A stretch of 64,000 nucleotides of DNA from Methylobacillus arboreus (GTDB lineage Bacteria > Pseudomonadota > Gammaproteobacteria > Burkholderiales > Methylophilaceae). The stretch lies in contig NZ_JAJAVC010000003.1 of NCBI RefSeq assembly GCF_020532725.1, forward strand, positions 977,990 to 1,041,989, written 5' to 3'. Below the pieces are notes generated by a model. It had not been told where the DNA came from, did no database searches, and saw only the letters and a list, made by a program, of their open reading frames with translations. Position 1 is the first letter of the stretch. Every line of letters begins with the position of its first letter. A program made the position numbers and the translations under genes. Below, in pieces: positions 25,138 through 33,672 of the stretch.

Positions 25138-27417
25138 TCAAATCTTGCAGGCGCCGCTTGCGCAACTGTCATCCTCGGCCTCTGTGCCGCCCTCGCTCGC
25201 ACCGTCACGGGTGTTGTGGTAGTACAGTGTCTTCACGCCGAGCTTGTAAGCCTGCAGCAAGTCCTTGAGCAACTGCTTCATCGGCACCTTGCCACCTTCG
25301 AAACGCTTGGGATCGTAGTTGGTATTGGAAGAGATCGACTGATCGACAAATTTCTGCATGATGCCTACCAGCTTCAGGTAGCCATCGTTGTTGGGCAAGG
25401 TCCACAGCAGCTGATAGCGGCCACGCAGGCGCTCGATCTCCGGTACCACCTGGCGCAGGATGCCATCCTTGGATTGCTTGACCGATACCAGGCCGCGCGG
25501 CGGCTCGATGCCATTGGTCGCATTGGCTATCTGGCTGGAAGTCTCGGACGGCATCAACGCCGTCAAGGTGGAATTACGCAGGCCGTGCGCGACGATGTCC
25601 TTGCGCAATTGTTCCCAATCCAGCTGTAGCGCTTCCTGGCAAACTGTATCTAGGTCCTTTTTATAGGTATCGATCGGCAGCAGGCCTTGCGAGTAGGTGG
25701 TTTCATTGAAGGCATCGCAAGGGCCGAACTCGCGCGCCAACTGCACGGAGGCCTTGAGCAGGTAGTATTGGATCGCCTCAAAAGTACGATGGGTCAGGCC
25801 CAGTGCGCCCTCTTCGGTATACCCAGTGTCATTCTTGGCCAGGTAATAGGCGTAATTGATCACGCCCACGCCCAGCGAGCGGCGCTTGTTAGTGGCATTC
25901 AATGCCGCTTTGACCGGGTAATCCTGGTATTCCAGCAATGCATCCAGTGCACGCACCACCAGCTCAGCCAGGCCATCGAGCTCGTCCAGGGTTTCCAGGG
26001 CACCGAGGTTGAAGGCAGACAAGGTACACAGCGCGATCTCGCCATTCTCATCATTGATGTCGTCAAGCGGATGCGTTGGTAGTGCGATTTCCATGCATAG
26101 GTTGGACTGGCGCACCGGCGCCAGTTTGGGGTTGAAGGGGCTATGCGTGTTGCAATGGTCGACGTTCTGGATATAGATACGCCCGGTCCCGGCACGCTCC
26201 TGCATCATGAGCGAGAACAGATCCACCGCAGGCAAGATGCGCTTGCGGATACTGTCGTCAGCCTCGTATTGCGTATACAGGCGCTCGAACTCGTCCTGGT
26301 CGGCAAAGAAAGCGTCATAGAGGCCGGGCACATCATGCGGCGAGAACAAGGTGATGTTCCCGCTCTTGATCAGGCGCTGATACAGCAGGCGGTTGATCTG
26401 CACGCCGTAATCGAGGTGGCGCACGCGGTTTTCTTCCACCCCGCGGTTGTTCTTGAGCACCAGCAGCGATTCCACTTCCAGGTGCCACAAAGGATAGAAC
26501 AAGGTCGCCGCGCCGCCGCGCACCCCACCCTGCGAGCACGACTTGACCGCAGACTGGAACAATTTGTAGAACGGCAGGCAGCCGGTATGCTGCGCTTCGC
26601 CATTGCGGATTTCGCTGCCAAGCGCACGGATGCGGCCCGCATTGACGCCAATGCCCGCACGCTGGGAAACATATTTCACGATCGCACTGGTCGTGGCATT
26701 GATGCTGTCCAGGCTGTCATCGCACTCGATCAGCACGCAGGAGCTGAACTGGCGCGTAGGCGTACGCACGCCGGACATGATGGGCGTCGGCAACGAAATC
26801 TTGAAGGTGGAAACCGCATCATAGAAGCGCTTGATGTAATCGATACGCGCCTTGCCTTCATACTTGGCAAATAGGCACATCGCCACCAGGATATAGAGGA
26901 ACTGCGGGCTTTCGTAGATTTTCTTGGTCACCCGGTTCTGCACCAGGTATTTGCCTTCGAGCTGCTTCACCGCGGCATAGGAGAAATTCATATCACGCCA
27001 GTGGTCGATATGGGTATTCAGCTCATCAAACTCCTCGCGGCTGTAATCCGCCAGAATGTGCTTGTCATACTTGCCCAGCTCGGTGAGCTTGCTGACATGG
27101 TCAAACAGGTGCGGCGGCTCGAACTGGCCATAGGCGATCTTACGCAGGTGGAAAATAGACAGGCGTGCAGCCAGGTACTGGTAATCCGGGGTTTCTTCCG
27201 AGATCAGGTCCGCAGCGGACTTGATGATGGTTTCATGAATAGCGTCAGTACGGATGCCATCGTAAAACTGGATATGCGACTTCAGTTCTACCTGGGATAC
27301 GGAAACGTTATTGAGGCCTTGCGCTGCCCAGTCGATCACACGGTGGATTTTATCGAGGTTGATCGGCTCCTGACGGCCATCTCGCTTGGTGGCTTTCATG
27401 GATTCATACTTTGTCAT
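25138..27417 (-). CDS. nrdA: Class Ia ribonucleotide reductase alpha subunit NrdA
   Basis: 759 aa (E. coli 761). An N-terminal ATP-cone (KRDGRQEPINLDKIHRVIDW) precedes the catalytic barrel, with the substrate-site NLCMEIALPT and the C-terminal redox pair CASGAC near the end. It makes deoxyribonucleotides aerobically without cobalamin. GGGAG lies 7 bases before the ATG. The 170 bases upstream lead into a cobalamin riboswitch on the same strand, so nrdA-nrdB-yfaE should be lowered when B12 is plentiful. Confidence 0.96.
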   Translation of the reverse strand: MTKYESMKATKRDGRQEPINLDKIHRVIDWAAQGLNNVSVSQVELKSHIQFYDGIRTDAIHETIIKSAADLISEETPDYQYLAARLSIFHLRKIAYGQFEPPHLFDHVSKLTELGKYDKHILADYSREEFDELNTHIDHWRDMNFSYAAVKQLEGKYLVQNRVTKKIYESPQFLYILVAMCLFAKYEGKARIDYIKRFYDAVSTFKISLPTPIMSGVRTPTRQFSSCVLIECDDSLDSINATTSAIVKYVSQRAGIGVNAGRIRALGSEIRNGEAQHTGCLPFYKLFQSAVKSCSQGGVRGGAATLFYPLWHLEVESLLVLKNNRGVEENRVRHLDYGVQINRLLYQRLIKSGNITLFSPHDVPGLYDAFFADQDEFERLYTQYEADDSIRKRILPAVDLFSLMMQERAGTGRIYIQNVDHCNTHSPFNPKLAPVRQSNLCMEIALPTHPLDDINDENGEIALCTLSAFNLGALETLDELDGLAELVVRALDALLEYQDYPVKAALNATNKRRSLGVGVINYAYYLAKNDTGYTEEGALGLTHRTFEAIQYYLLKASVQLAREFGPCDAFNETTYSQGLLPIDTYKKDLDTVCQEALQLDWEQLRKDIVAHGLRNSTLTALMPSETSSQIANATNGIEPPRGLVSVKQSKDGILRQVVPEIERLRGRYQLLWTLPNNDGYLKLVGIMQKFVDQSISSNTNYDPKRFEGGKVPMKQLLKDLLQAYKLGVKTLYYHNTRDGASEGGTEAEDDSCASGACKI

Positions 27418-27620
27418 CTAAGGCTCCCGGGCAGGAAGCGAGGCATCTTCATCATGAACATCGCACCGATGCCGAATGGCAAACGATCCTGCTCATTACT
27501 GAATACAGCATGACAGAAACCGCCGGGCACTTGCCAAGCAATTCCGTTCAGCTGAGGACACCCCGCCTCAAACGTTATAGTTAAGTAGCCTACGGCAGGT
27601 TTCCTGGCTCCCGAATCTTA

Positions 27621-27689
27621 TACGGCTTTGCATTCAAGCGTAGATCAAGGGCGACCTAACGCGCTTATACGCTTGAAGGCAAATCCGTA
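27621..27689. repeat. Inverted repeat element B inside the riboswitch arm
   Basis: Two 22-bp arms (27621-27642 and 27668-27689) are inverted copies matching at 20 of 22 positions, with 25 bases between them. Each contains TTCAAGCGTA. A single arm occurs at 7102-7123. The element sits next to the final riboswitch box. Confidence 0.75.
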
Positions 27690-27696
27690 CTTTAGA

Positions 27697-27804
27697 GTGG
27701 CTAACAAAACTCAGCGAAGCGTTCCTGGCTAGGCGCTCTGCCACAGACAGTACAAGTAGTACGGCAAGGCAGAACAACAACGCCAGGAGAGTTTTGTTAG
27801 CCAC
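27697..27804. repeat. Palindromic repeat element A, copy 2, inside the riboswitch arm
   Basis: The ends GTGGCTAACAAAACTC (27697-27712) and GAGTTTTGTTAGCCAC (27789-27804) are perfect 16-bp inverted repeats. The 103-bp core at 27700-27802 is 86% identical to copy 1 at 11848-11950. It lies 7 bases from element B and fills the riboswitch variable arm. The RNA should fold into a long closed hairpin, which may let the aptamer tolerate it. Confidence 0.85.
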
Positions 27805-28134
27805 TTTTAGTGGTTTACCGGCCTTCCCAGGCTATATATCACACACCCAGTGACCATCACTTGGGTATACCACTCTTCGGTTACAGTTGCGGGGACAGCT
27901 GCGGCTTCAAGGCATGACACCTTTACCGCATTCCCTTATCTCCAATTAATCGAACGATAATTGAACACCGTAGTGGGATGGACTATACCGCAATAAAATG
28001 GGGTTGTGTTAGATAAAAAACACTACATATTGATATATTCAGCTAGATTCCAGATTTTAAAAGAGAATTTTTTATTTGCTTTATGCTGTCCCCATACATG
28101 GCAAAATCATGGCTTTGCAAATCATCAATTCCTA

Positions 28135-28452
28135 ATGAAACCAGCCACCATCCCGGAACCAACCCGCGCAGAAATTGATGCCCGCCCAGGCGGGTTGCTA
28201 CTCGAATTCGGCGCAAGCTGGTGCGGCTACTGCCGGGCGGCGCAGCACATCATTGAATCGGCCTTGTCCCAATACCCCAATTTACCGCATATCAGAATCG
28301 AAGACGGCCAAGGCAAGCGGCTGGGGCGCAGCTTCGCGGTCAAGCTCTGGCCTACGCTCATCGTGCTTCATGATGGTGTGGAGCTGGCGCGGTTGGTGCG
28401 ACCGCAAACAGTCGGGGATATCCTGGCCGCCCTGCAAACACTGGATAATTAA
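28135..28452 (+). CDS. Thioredoxin-like protein
   Basis: 105 aa from the ATG at 28135; an open upstream extension to 28006 has no family similarity. The active site is ASWCGYC (C30, C33), and WPT supplies the cis-proline. The fold is cytoplasmic thioredoxin, and the protein lacks a signal peptide. It lies between the divergent nrdAB operon and convergent metE. Both ribonucleotide reductase and MetE depend on cellular thiol redox state, but a dedicated role is only an inference. Confidence 0.85.
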   Translation: MKPATIPEPTRAEIDARPGGLLLEFGASWCGYCRAAQHIIESALSQYPNLPHIRIEDGQGKRLGRSFAVKLWPTLIVLHDGVELARLVRPQTVGDILAALQTLDN

Positions 28453-28482
28453 AAAGGGCCTGCCACCTGAGATGGCAGACCC
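28451..28482 (-). terminator. Intrinsic terminator after metE
   Basis: On the minus strand GGGTCTGCCA (28482-28473) pairs with TGGCAGGCCC (28465-28456), with one mismatch and a 7-base loop. TTTTT follows at 28455-28451. It lies 22 bases past the metE stop and touches the stop of the convergent thioredoxin gene. Confidence 0.8.
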
Positions 28483-28504
28483 TGTATCCGGCCACTGGCA
28501 GATC

Positions 28505-30769
28505 TTATGCAGTAAACTCCTGCCGCAGTTGCTTGGCCACCTTCACCATGTTATCCAGCGCAGCACGGGTTTCCTCCCAGGCACGGGTTTTCAAGCCGCA
28601 ATCCGGGTTGATCCAGAGTTGCTCCACTGGCACCACTTCAACCGCACGCTGCATGAGCCTCCTTATTTCCTGCTCGGAAGGCACGCGCGGGGAATGGATA
28701 TCGTACACGCCCGGGCCAATCTCGTTCGGGTACTTGAATTCGCCGAAGCCATCCAGAAGCTCCATATGGGAGCGTGAGGTTTCGATGGTAATCACATCCG
28801 CATCCATGGCGGCAATCGCCGGCAGGATGTCGTTGAACTCCGAATAGCACATATGGGTGTGAATCTGGGTGCTGTCGTCTGCCACGCTGGCGCTGAGCTT
28901 GAAGGCACGCACCGCCCAGGTCAGGTATTGCTTCCACTCCGCGCCCTGCAATGGCAAGCCTTCACGGAATGCCGGTTCGTCGATCTGGATCACGGCAATG
29001 CCTGCCCGTTGCAAGTCATCCACCTCGTCGCGTATCGCCAGCGCCAGTTGCAACGCCGTGGTCTGGCGCGGCTGGTCATCACGCACAAACGACCATTGCA
29101 GCATGGTGACAGGGCCCGTGAGCATGCCCTTGACCGGACGTGAAGTCAGCGATTGCGCATATTTTGCGGTTTCCACCGTCATTGGCTGCGGACGATACAC
29201 ATCGCCATAAATCACGGGCGGCTTGACGCAGCGTGAACCATAGCTCTGCACCCAGCCATGCTGGGTAAAGGCATAGCCTGCCAGCTGTTCGCCAAAATAT
29301 TCCACCATGTCATTGCGCTCGGCCTCACCATGCACCAGCACATCAATATCCAGCGCCTCCTGCTCGCGGATAGCATAGGCAATATGCGCCTGCATATCCG
29401 CCTCATACTGGTTGACGGCAATATCGCCCTTCTTGAATGCCGCGCGGCTGGCGCGGATTTCAGCCGTTTGCGGGAAAGAGCCTATCGTCGTGGTCGGCAG
29501 CAATGGCAGTTTGAGCTTTTCATGCTGGGTCTTGCGGCGTTCTGCGTAGGCATGGGCACGATCTTCATTGACCTTGTCCAGCGCGGCCAGTCTGGCTTTA
29601 ACCGCTACAGCATGCACGCGTGGCGAGCTGTGGCGTGCCTGCACGGCAGCGCGCGATTCAGCCAGCTGTGTAGCAACTGCCTCGTCCCCTTCATTAAGAG
29701 CTTTCACCAGGATATTGAGCTCTTGCAGCTTTTGGTCGGCAAATGCCAGCCAGGATTTTATTTCCACATCCAGCTTTTCTTCATGCGCCAACGTCACCGG
29801 CGTATGCAGCAAGGAGCAGCTAGGCGCCACCCACAGGCGCTCACCCAGTTTGGCGGCAAGCGGCTGGAGCGTTTCCAGGCTCTTGTCCAGGTCGTTGCGC
29901 CAGATATTGCGGCCATCGATCACTCCTGCCGACAAGACCCAATGGCCGGGCAAGGCATTCAGCCAGGGCGCAAGCTGCTCCGGCGCGCGCGCCAGGTCGA
30001 TATGCACGCCATCCACCGGCAAACTGGTGATATAGCCCTGGTAACGGGCCACATTGGCAAAATAGGTAGCCAGCAACAGCTTCGGGCGCGAAGTGCGGAA
30101 CCAGGCATAGGCCCGCTCAAAGGCCTTGAGCCATGCATCGTCCAGGTCGAGCGCAAAGATAGGCTCATCAATCTGCGCCCATTCAATCTTCCTGTGGTGC
30201 AGCTCTTTCAGCAAATTGGCATACTGCTCTGCCAGACTGTCCAGCAGGCTCAGCTTGTCCACGCCCTTGGCCTTGCTGAGGTACAGCAGGCTGACCGGTC
30301 CGAGCAACACGGGCTTGACTGATTTATTCAGTTTTTGCGCTTCATCGAGGCGAGAGAGAAAATCGTGGGCATTGATGGAAAAGCTGGTGTCTGCATTGAG
30401 TTCCGGCACGATGTAGTGGTAATTGGTATCAAACCACTTGGTCATCTCCATCGCTGGCTGCGCCTTGTTACCACGCGCCATGGCAAAATAATCCTGCTCG
30501 CTTAGCGGGCCCTTGAAACCGAAACGTGCAGGCGCCGCGCCGAACAGCACCACATGGTCCAGCACATGGTCATAAAACGTGAAATCACCTGCCGTGATAA
30601 ATCCCAGGCCAGCCTGTTGCTGCTTGTTCCAGTGCTGCTCCCGCAGACCTTTGCCCACTTCTTGCAGACCGGCAGCAGTCAGCTCGCCGTTCCAGAATGC
30701 CTCTTGGGCGAATTTGAGAGCGCGCTTCTCGCCAATGCGCGGATAACCCAGAATATGTGCGATTGCCAT
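28505..30769 (-). CDS. metE: Cobalamin-independent methionine synthase MetE
   Basis: 754 aa, the usual MetE length, with two TIM-barrel halves. Zinc ligands are visible in THMCYSEFND (H, C) and INPDCGLKTR (C). It transfers the methyl group of 5-methyltetrahydropteroyl-triglutamate to homocysteine, the last step of methionine synthesis. It is transcribed divergently from metR, with a MetR box between them, and ends at a clear terminator. No cobalamin riboswitch precedes it, unlike nrdA. Confidence 0.96.
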   Translation of the reverse strand: MAIAHILGYPRIGEKRALKFAQEAFWNGELTAAGLQEVGKGLREQHWNKQQQAGLGFITAGDFTFYDHVLDHVVLFGAAPARFGFKGPLSEQDYFAMARGNKAQPAMEMTKWFDTNYHYIVPELNADTSFSINAHDFLSRLDEAQKLNKSVKPVLLGPVSLLYLSKAKGVDKLSLLDSLAEQYANLLKELHHRKIEWAQIDEPIFALDLDDAWLKAFERAYAWFRTSRPKLLLATYFANVARYQGYITSLPVDGVHIDLARAPEQLAPWLNALPGHWVLSAGVIDGRNIWRNDLDKSLETLQPLAAKLGERLWVAPSCSLLHTPVTLAHEEKLDVEIKSWLAFADQKLQELNILVKALNEGDEAVATQLAESRAAVQARHSSPRVHAVAVKARLAALDKVNEDRAHAYAERRKTQHEKLKLPLLPTTTIGSFPQTAEIRASRAAFKKGDIAVNQYEADMQAHIAYAIREQEALDIDVLVHGEAERNDMVEYFGEQLAGYAFTQHGWVQSYGSRCVKPPVIYGDVYRPQPMTVETAKYAQSLTSRPVKGMLTGPVTMLQWSFVRDDQPRQTTALQLALAIRDEVDDLQRAGIAVIQIDEPAFREGLPLQGAEWKQYLTWAVRAFKLSASVADDSTQIHTHMCYSEFNDILPAIAAMDADVITIETSRSHMELLDGFGEFKYPNEIGPGVYDIHSPRVPSEQEIRRLMQRAVEVVPVEQLWINPDCGLKTRAWEETRAALDNMVKVAKQLRQEFTA

Positions 30770-30860
30770 GTTGAACTTCCTTGCTTGAGCTTTTTGAAAA
30801 CAAGCCAGGATTGTCTTGCATGAGATAAATTTAAAAAAGCGAAAGTTTTTTTGATAAACT

Positions 30861-30873
30861 TGAATTTAATTCA
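30861..30873. promoter_or_regulatory. MetR binding site
   Basis: TGAATTTAATTCA fits the MetR consensus TGAA-N5-TTCA perfectly and is itself palindromic except for its centre. It lies 22 bases before the metR start and 92 bases before the metE start, in the divergent region, where MetR could activate metE and repress itself. Confidence 0.85.
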
Positions 30874-30894
30874 TACCAAGACCACCCCATCGCC

Positions 30895-31806
30895 ATGCTG
30901 GAAATCCGCCACCTGAGATCATTGATCGCGATTGCCGAAACCGGCAAGCTTGCCCATGCCGCAGAACGCGTATTCCTCACGCAATCAGCACTATCCCACC
31001 AGATTCGCGTCCTGGAGAATCATTACGAGATCACCCTGTTTCAGCGTACCGCACACGGCATACGCTTCACTCCGGCTGGCGAGCGTTTGCTGGCATTGGC
31101 GCACGAAGTACTGGATGCGCTGGATAAAACCGAGCGCGACCTGATCCGCCTCAAGAGCGACCAATCCGGCGAGCTGCGGCTAGTGCTGGAATGCCACACC
31201 TGCTTCGACTGGCTGACCCCGGTCATGGATGCCTTCCGGCGCGCATGGCCGGAAGTCGAGCTTGACCTCGTGGCAGGTTTCCATAGCGACCCCTGGCACT
31301 TGCTCCATGAAGGCAAGGCCGACCTGGTGATCGGCAGCCTGCCGGGAAAACAACGCGACCTGGTGCATACCCCGCTGTTCAAGTTCGAGATCATGGCGGT
31401 CCTGCCGCCGGAACATGCCTTGCGCAACAAGCCGCGGTTAGAGGCCGAGGATTTTGCCGGGGAAACGCTGATCACCTACCCGGTGCCGGAAGACCGCATC
31501 GACGTTATCCGCCAGGTGCTCAAGCCTGCGGGCGTCGAATTTACCCGCCGCACCAGCGAGCTCACCATCGCCATCATGCAACTGGTGGCGAGCCGCCGGG
31601 GCTTGGCTGCCCTGCCCAACTGGGGCATCCAAAGCTACATCGAGCATGACTACGTGATTGCAAAGCCGATAGGCAAGAAAGGCCTGTGGTCAGAACTGCA
31701 TGCGATTGGCATGCCAGATACCATGGCGCGCCCCTATACGCGTGAACTGGCAAGGATCATCCGCGAAACCTGTGCCGACAACCTGGCGGATATCAAGCTG
31801 CTTTGA
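30895..31806 (+). CDS. metR: LysR-type regulator MetR
   Basis: 303 aa. The N-terminal winged helix has the LysR pattern, with LTQSALSHQIRVLE at about 28-41, followed by a co-inducer domain. The MetR identity rests on the strong family resemblance (MLEIRHLRSLIAIAETG start) and divergence from metE. Homocysteine is the known co-inducer in enterobacteria. It is followed 12 bases later by the 3' end of the convergent AraC-type gene. Confidence 0.93.
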   Translation: MLEIRHLRSLIAIAETGKLAHAAERVFLTQSALSHQIRVLENHYEITLFQRTAHGIRFTPAGERLLALAHEVLDALDKTERDLIRLKSDQSGELRLVLECHTCFDWLTPVMDAFRRAWPEVELDLVAGFHSDPWHLLHEGKADLVIGSLPGKQRDLVHTPLFKFEIMAVLPPEHALRNKPRLEAEDFAGETLITYPVPEDRIDVIRQVLKPAGVEFTRRTSELTIAIMQLVASRRGLAALPNWGIQSYIEHDYVIAKPIGKKGLWSELHAIGMPDTMARPYTRELARIIRETCADNLADIKLL

Positions 31807-31818
31807 ACCAACCATCCC

Positions 31819-32586
31819 TTAACGGTAAAAGGCAGAGGGCGGCACACCGAAATTCCGTTTGAACAATGCGGCATAGGCGCTCTGGCTTGCATAGCCATGC
31901 TCCAGCGCAACCTGCAATATGGACACCCCTTCCGCCAAGCGTTCCAATGACCTTAGCAGCCTTGCAAGCTGGCGCCATTGCGCGAATGTAATGCCGGTCT
32001 CGTTGCGGAAGTGCCGGTGAAACGTGCGCACGCTCATGGCCAGCTTATCTGCCCATTCTTTAGCAGTAATTCGTGCATCAGGGAAATCGTAGATTTGGCG
32101 GCACAGGGAATCGAGCTTCCGGTCCGCAGGCCATGGAATGTGGAAAGGCAGCACCGGCAGTTCGCGCAACTCATCCAGCAGAAAGCGCATCAGGCGGCCG
32201 TTTCTACTTTCCATGCTGTATTCCAGCGGAACTTCCGTGGCAGCCAGGATCAGTTCCCTGGGCAGCGGCGAGACTGACACAACGCAATTGTCCCGAGGCA
32301 GCCCCGGAGCGGCATCCGGATCGACAAATAAAGTCCGCATATGGACATTGCCGCGCATCCGCACCGTATGTTCCACACCGGCTTGCAGCCATACGCCCCG
32401 GCTGGGAGGAACGACCCAGCGTCCCTGCCGCGTCTCGATCATCATGATCCCTCGCGTTGCATAAAGAAACTGCGCCCTGCGATGCGTGTGCGCATCAATG
32501 AAATGACGGTCTTCATAATCAGCCGCCATCGCTGTGACTGGCATGGTGGCATGCTCATAGAGGATATGCGCATCAGGATGAATCAC
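31819..32586 (-). CDS. AraC family transcriptional regulator
   Basis: 255 aa. The N-terminal cupin-like sensing domain holds FIDAHTHRRAQFLYATRG. The C-terminal pair of helix-turn-helix motifs includes MSVRTFHRHFRNETG and VALEHGYASQSAYAALFKR. It is divergent from an EamA transporter gene 102 bases away, a standard regulator-exporter arrangement, so it likely controls that gene. The ligand is unknown. Confidence 0.88.
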   Translation of the reverse strand: MIHPDAHILYEHATMPVTAMAADYEDRHFIDAHTHRRAQFLYATRGIMMIETRQGRWVVPPSRGVWLQAGVEHTVRMRGNVHMRTLFVDPDAAPGLPRDNCVVSVSPLPRELILAATEVPLEYSMESRNGRLMRFLLDELRELPVLPFHIPWPADRKLDSLCRQIYDFPDARITAKEWADKLAMSVRTFHRHFRNETGITFAQWRQLARLLRSLERLAEGVSILQVALEHGYASQSAYAALFKRNFGVPPSAFYR

Positions 32587-32688
32587 GTCATGTCTCTTTT
32601 GCGATAAAGATTGTCATTTTATCGCCAGACGGCCGCCATTACGACTGCCATGATGGCTCTCCCTGATTTGTGAATAAGCATATACACC

Positions 32689-33570
32689 ATGAAATTCTGG
32701 TTCTTTCCTCTCACGGCGATGGCGTTATGGGCTGGGAATGTGATCGTTTCCAAAGTCGCATCAGGCATCATCGCGCCTCCGGCCATTACCTTTTACCGCC
32801 TGGTTGTGGCCGTCAGCCTGATGAGCTTTTTTGTCGCAATTCCTGCCTGGAAAAATCGTGGAACGATTAAAAAGGTATTACCCAAGCTGTTTTTTCTTGG
32901 CTTCCTGAGCATGGCCTTTTACCAGTGCCTTTCCTACTGGGCAGCAGATACATCCACCGCAACCAATATGGCCATCATTACCGCCTTGACGCCACTGATG
33001 ACATTGCTGATGAGTGCATTGGTGCTGCGCGACCACCCCAAGCCCATCATGCTGCTCGGTGCAGCACTTGCCCTGATAGGGACTTTATACCTGGTGAGTG
33101 AAGGGAATGTCGGACAGTTGCTAAAGGGTGGCTGGCATCAAGGAGATTTGCTGATGCTGACTGCTGTCGCCAGTTATGCACTGTACAGCGTCCTGCTCAA
33201 ACATTGGAAACTGCCTTTGCCTGCGTGGCAGTCCACCTATCTCCAGGCCATGGCAGCATTGGTCTTCATGATCCCGATGGTGCTTTTAGTTCCTGCAGGG
33301 CAAGCGCAGATCAACACCCGCTCGCTCCCCTTGATTTTGTATGCGGGCATATTGGCCTCAGTCGCATTGCCTTATTGCTGGATTAAGGGAATTGAATATC
33401 TTGGCCCCAACCGCTGCAGCATGACGATGAATTTGCTCCCCGTATTCACCGCAGGGCTAGCCGTTGTCATCTTGCATGAGCATTTAGACGCCCATCACCT
33501 CATTGGCGGTAGTGCGGCATTACTTGGGGTTATGCTGTCTCAGCTATCCATGGCACAGCGCAATGCATGA
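32689..33570 (+). CDS. EamA/DMT superfamily transporter
   Basis: 293 aa inner-membrane protein with about ten hydrophobic helices in two EamA repeats; the second begins around residue 150. TNMAIITALTPLMTLLMSA and the C-terminal LLPVFTAGLAVVIL are typical. Members export amino acids or other metabolites. The divergent AraC-type gene suggests inducible export. A strong hairpin follows at 33630. Confidence 0.87.
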   Translation: MKFWFFPLTAMALWAGNVIVSKVASGIIAPPAITFYRLVVAVSLMSFFVAIPAWKNRGTIKKVLPKLFFLGFLSMAFYQCLSYWAADTSTATNMAIITALTPLMTLLMSALVLRDHPKPIMLLGAALALIGTLYLVSEGNVGQLLKGGWHQGDLLMLTAVASYALYSVLLKHWKLPLPAWQSTYLQAMAALVFMIPMVLLVPAGQAQINTRSLPLILYAGILASVALPYCWIKGIEYLGPNRCSMTMNLLPVFTAGLAVVILHEHLDAHHLIGGSAALLGVMLSQLSMAQRNA

Positions 33571-33629
33571 AGATTTCATGAGCGGCAGTAAAAACCCGGG
33601 TATTTGCGTCATTGAATCAAGACAACGCT

Positions 33630-33656
33630 GGAGCAGGCAGCATCGCTGCCTGCTCC
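33630..33656. terminator. Bidirectional hairpin between convergent genes
   Basis: A perfect 12-bp stem with a 3-base loop: GGAGCAGGCAGC (33630-33641) and GCTGCCTGCTCC (33645-33656). It lies between the convergent EamA and oxidoreductase genes. No T-run follows on either strand, but position and strength suggest termination for both. Confidence 0.7.
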
Positions 33657-33672
33657 CATGAAACGTCCCGAC

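Larger units (their letters stand above)
27590..27950 (-). promoter_or_regulatory. Cobalamin (AdoCbl) riboswitch upstream of nrdA, with expanded variable arm
   Basis: Read on the minus strand, the conserved B12-box AGCTGTCCCCGCAACTGTAA lies at 27881-27900. It is followed by GTCACTG, then TGGGAAGGC (about 27820), and finally GGGAGCCAGGAAACCTGCC at 27594-27612; GGGAATGCGGT opens the motif near 27935. These elements, in this order, define the cobalamin riboswitch. The stretch between TGGGAAGGC and the last box is normally a short variable arm. Here it is about 200 bases, filled by repeat elements A and B. The downstream gene on this strand is nrdA, a B12-independent enzyme. Confidence 0.9.

Noticed and set aside
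26143..26874. Plus-strand frame opposite nrdA
   Set aside because: Antisense shadow of NrdA; no start context.
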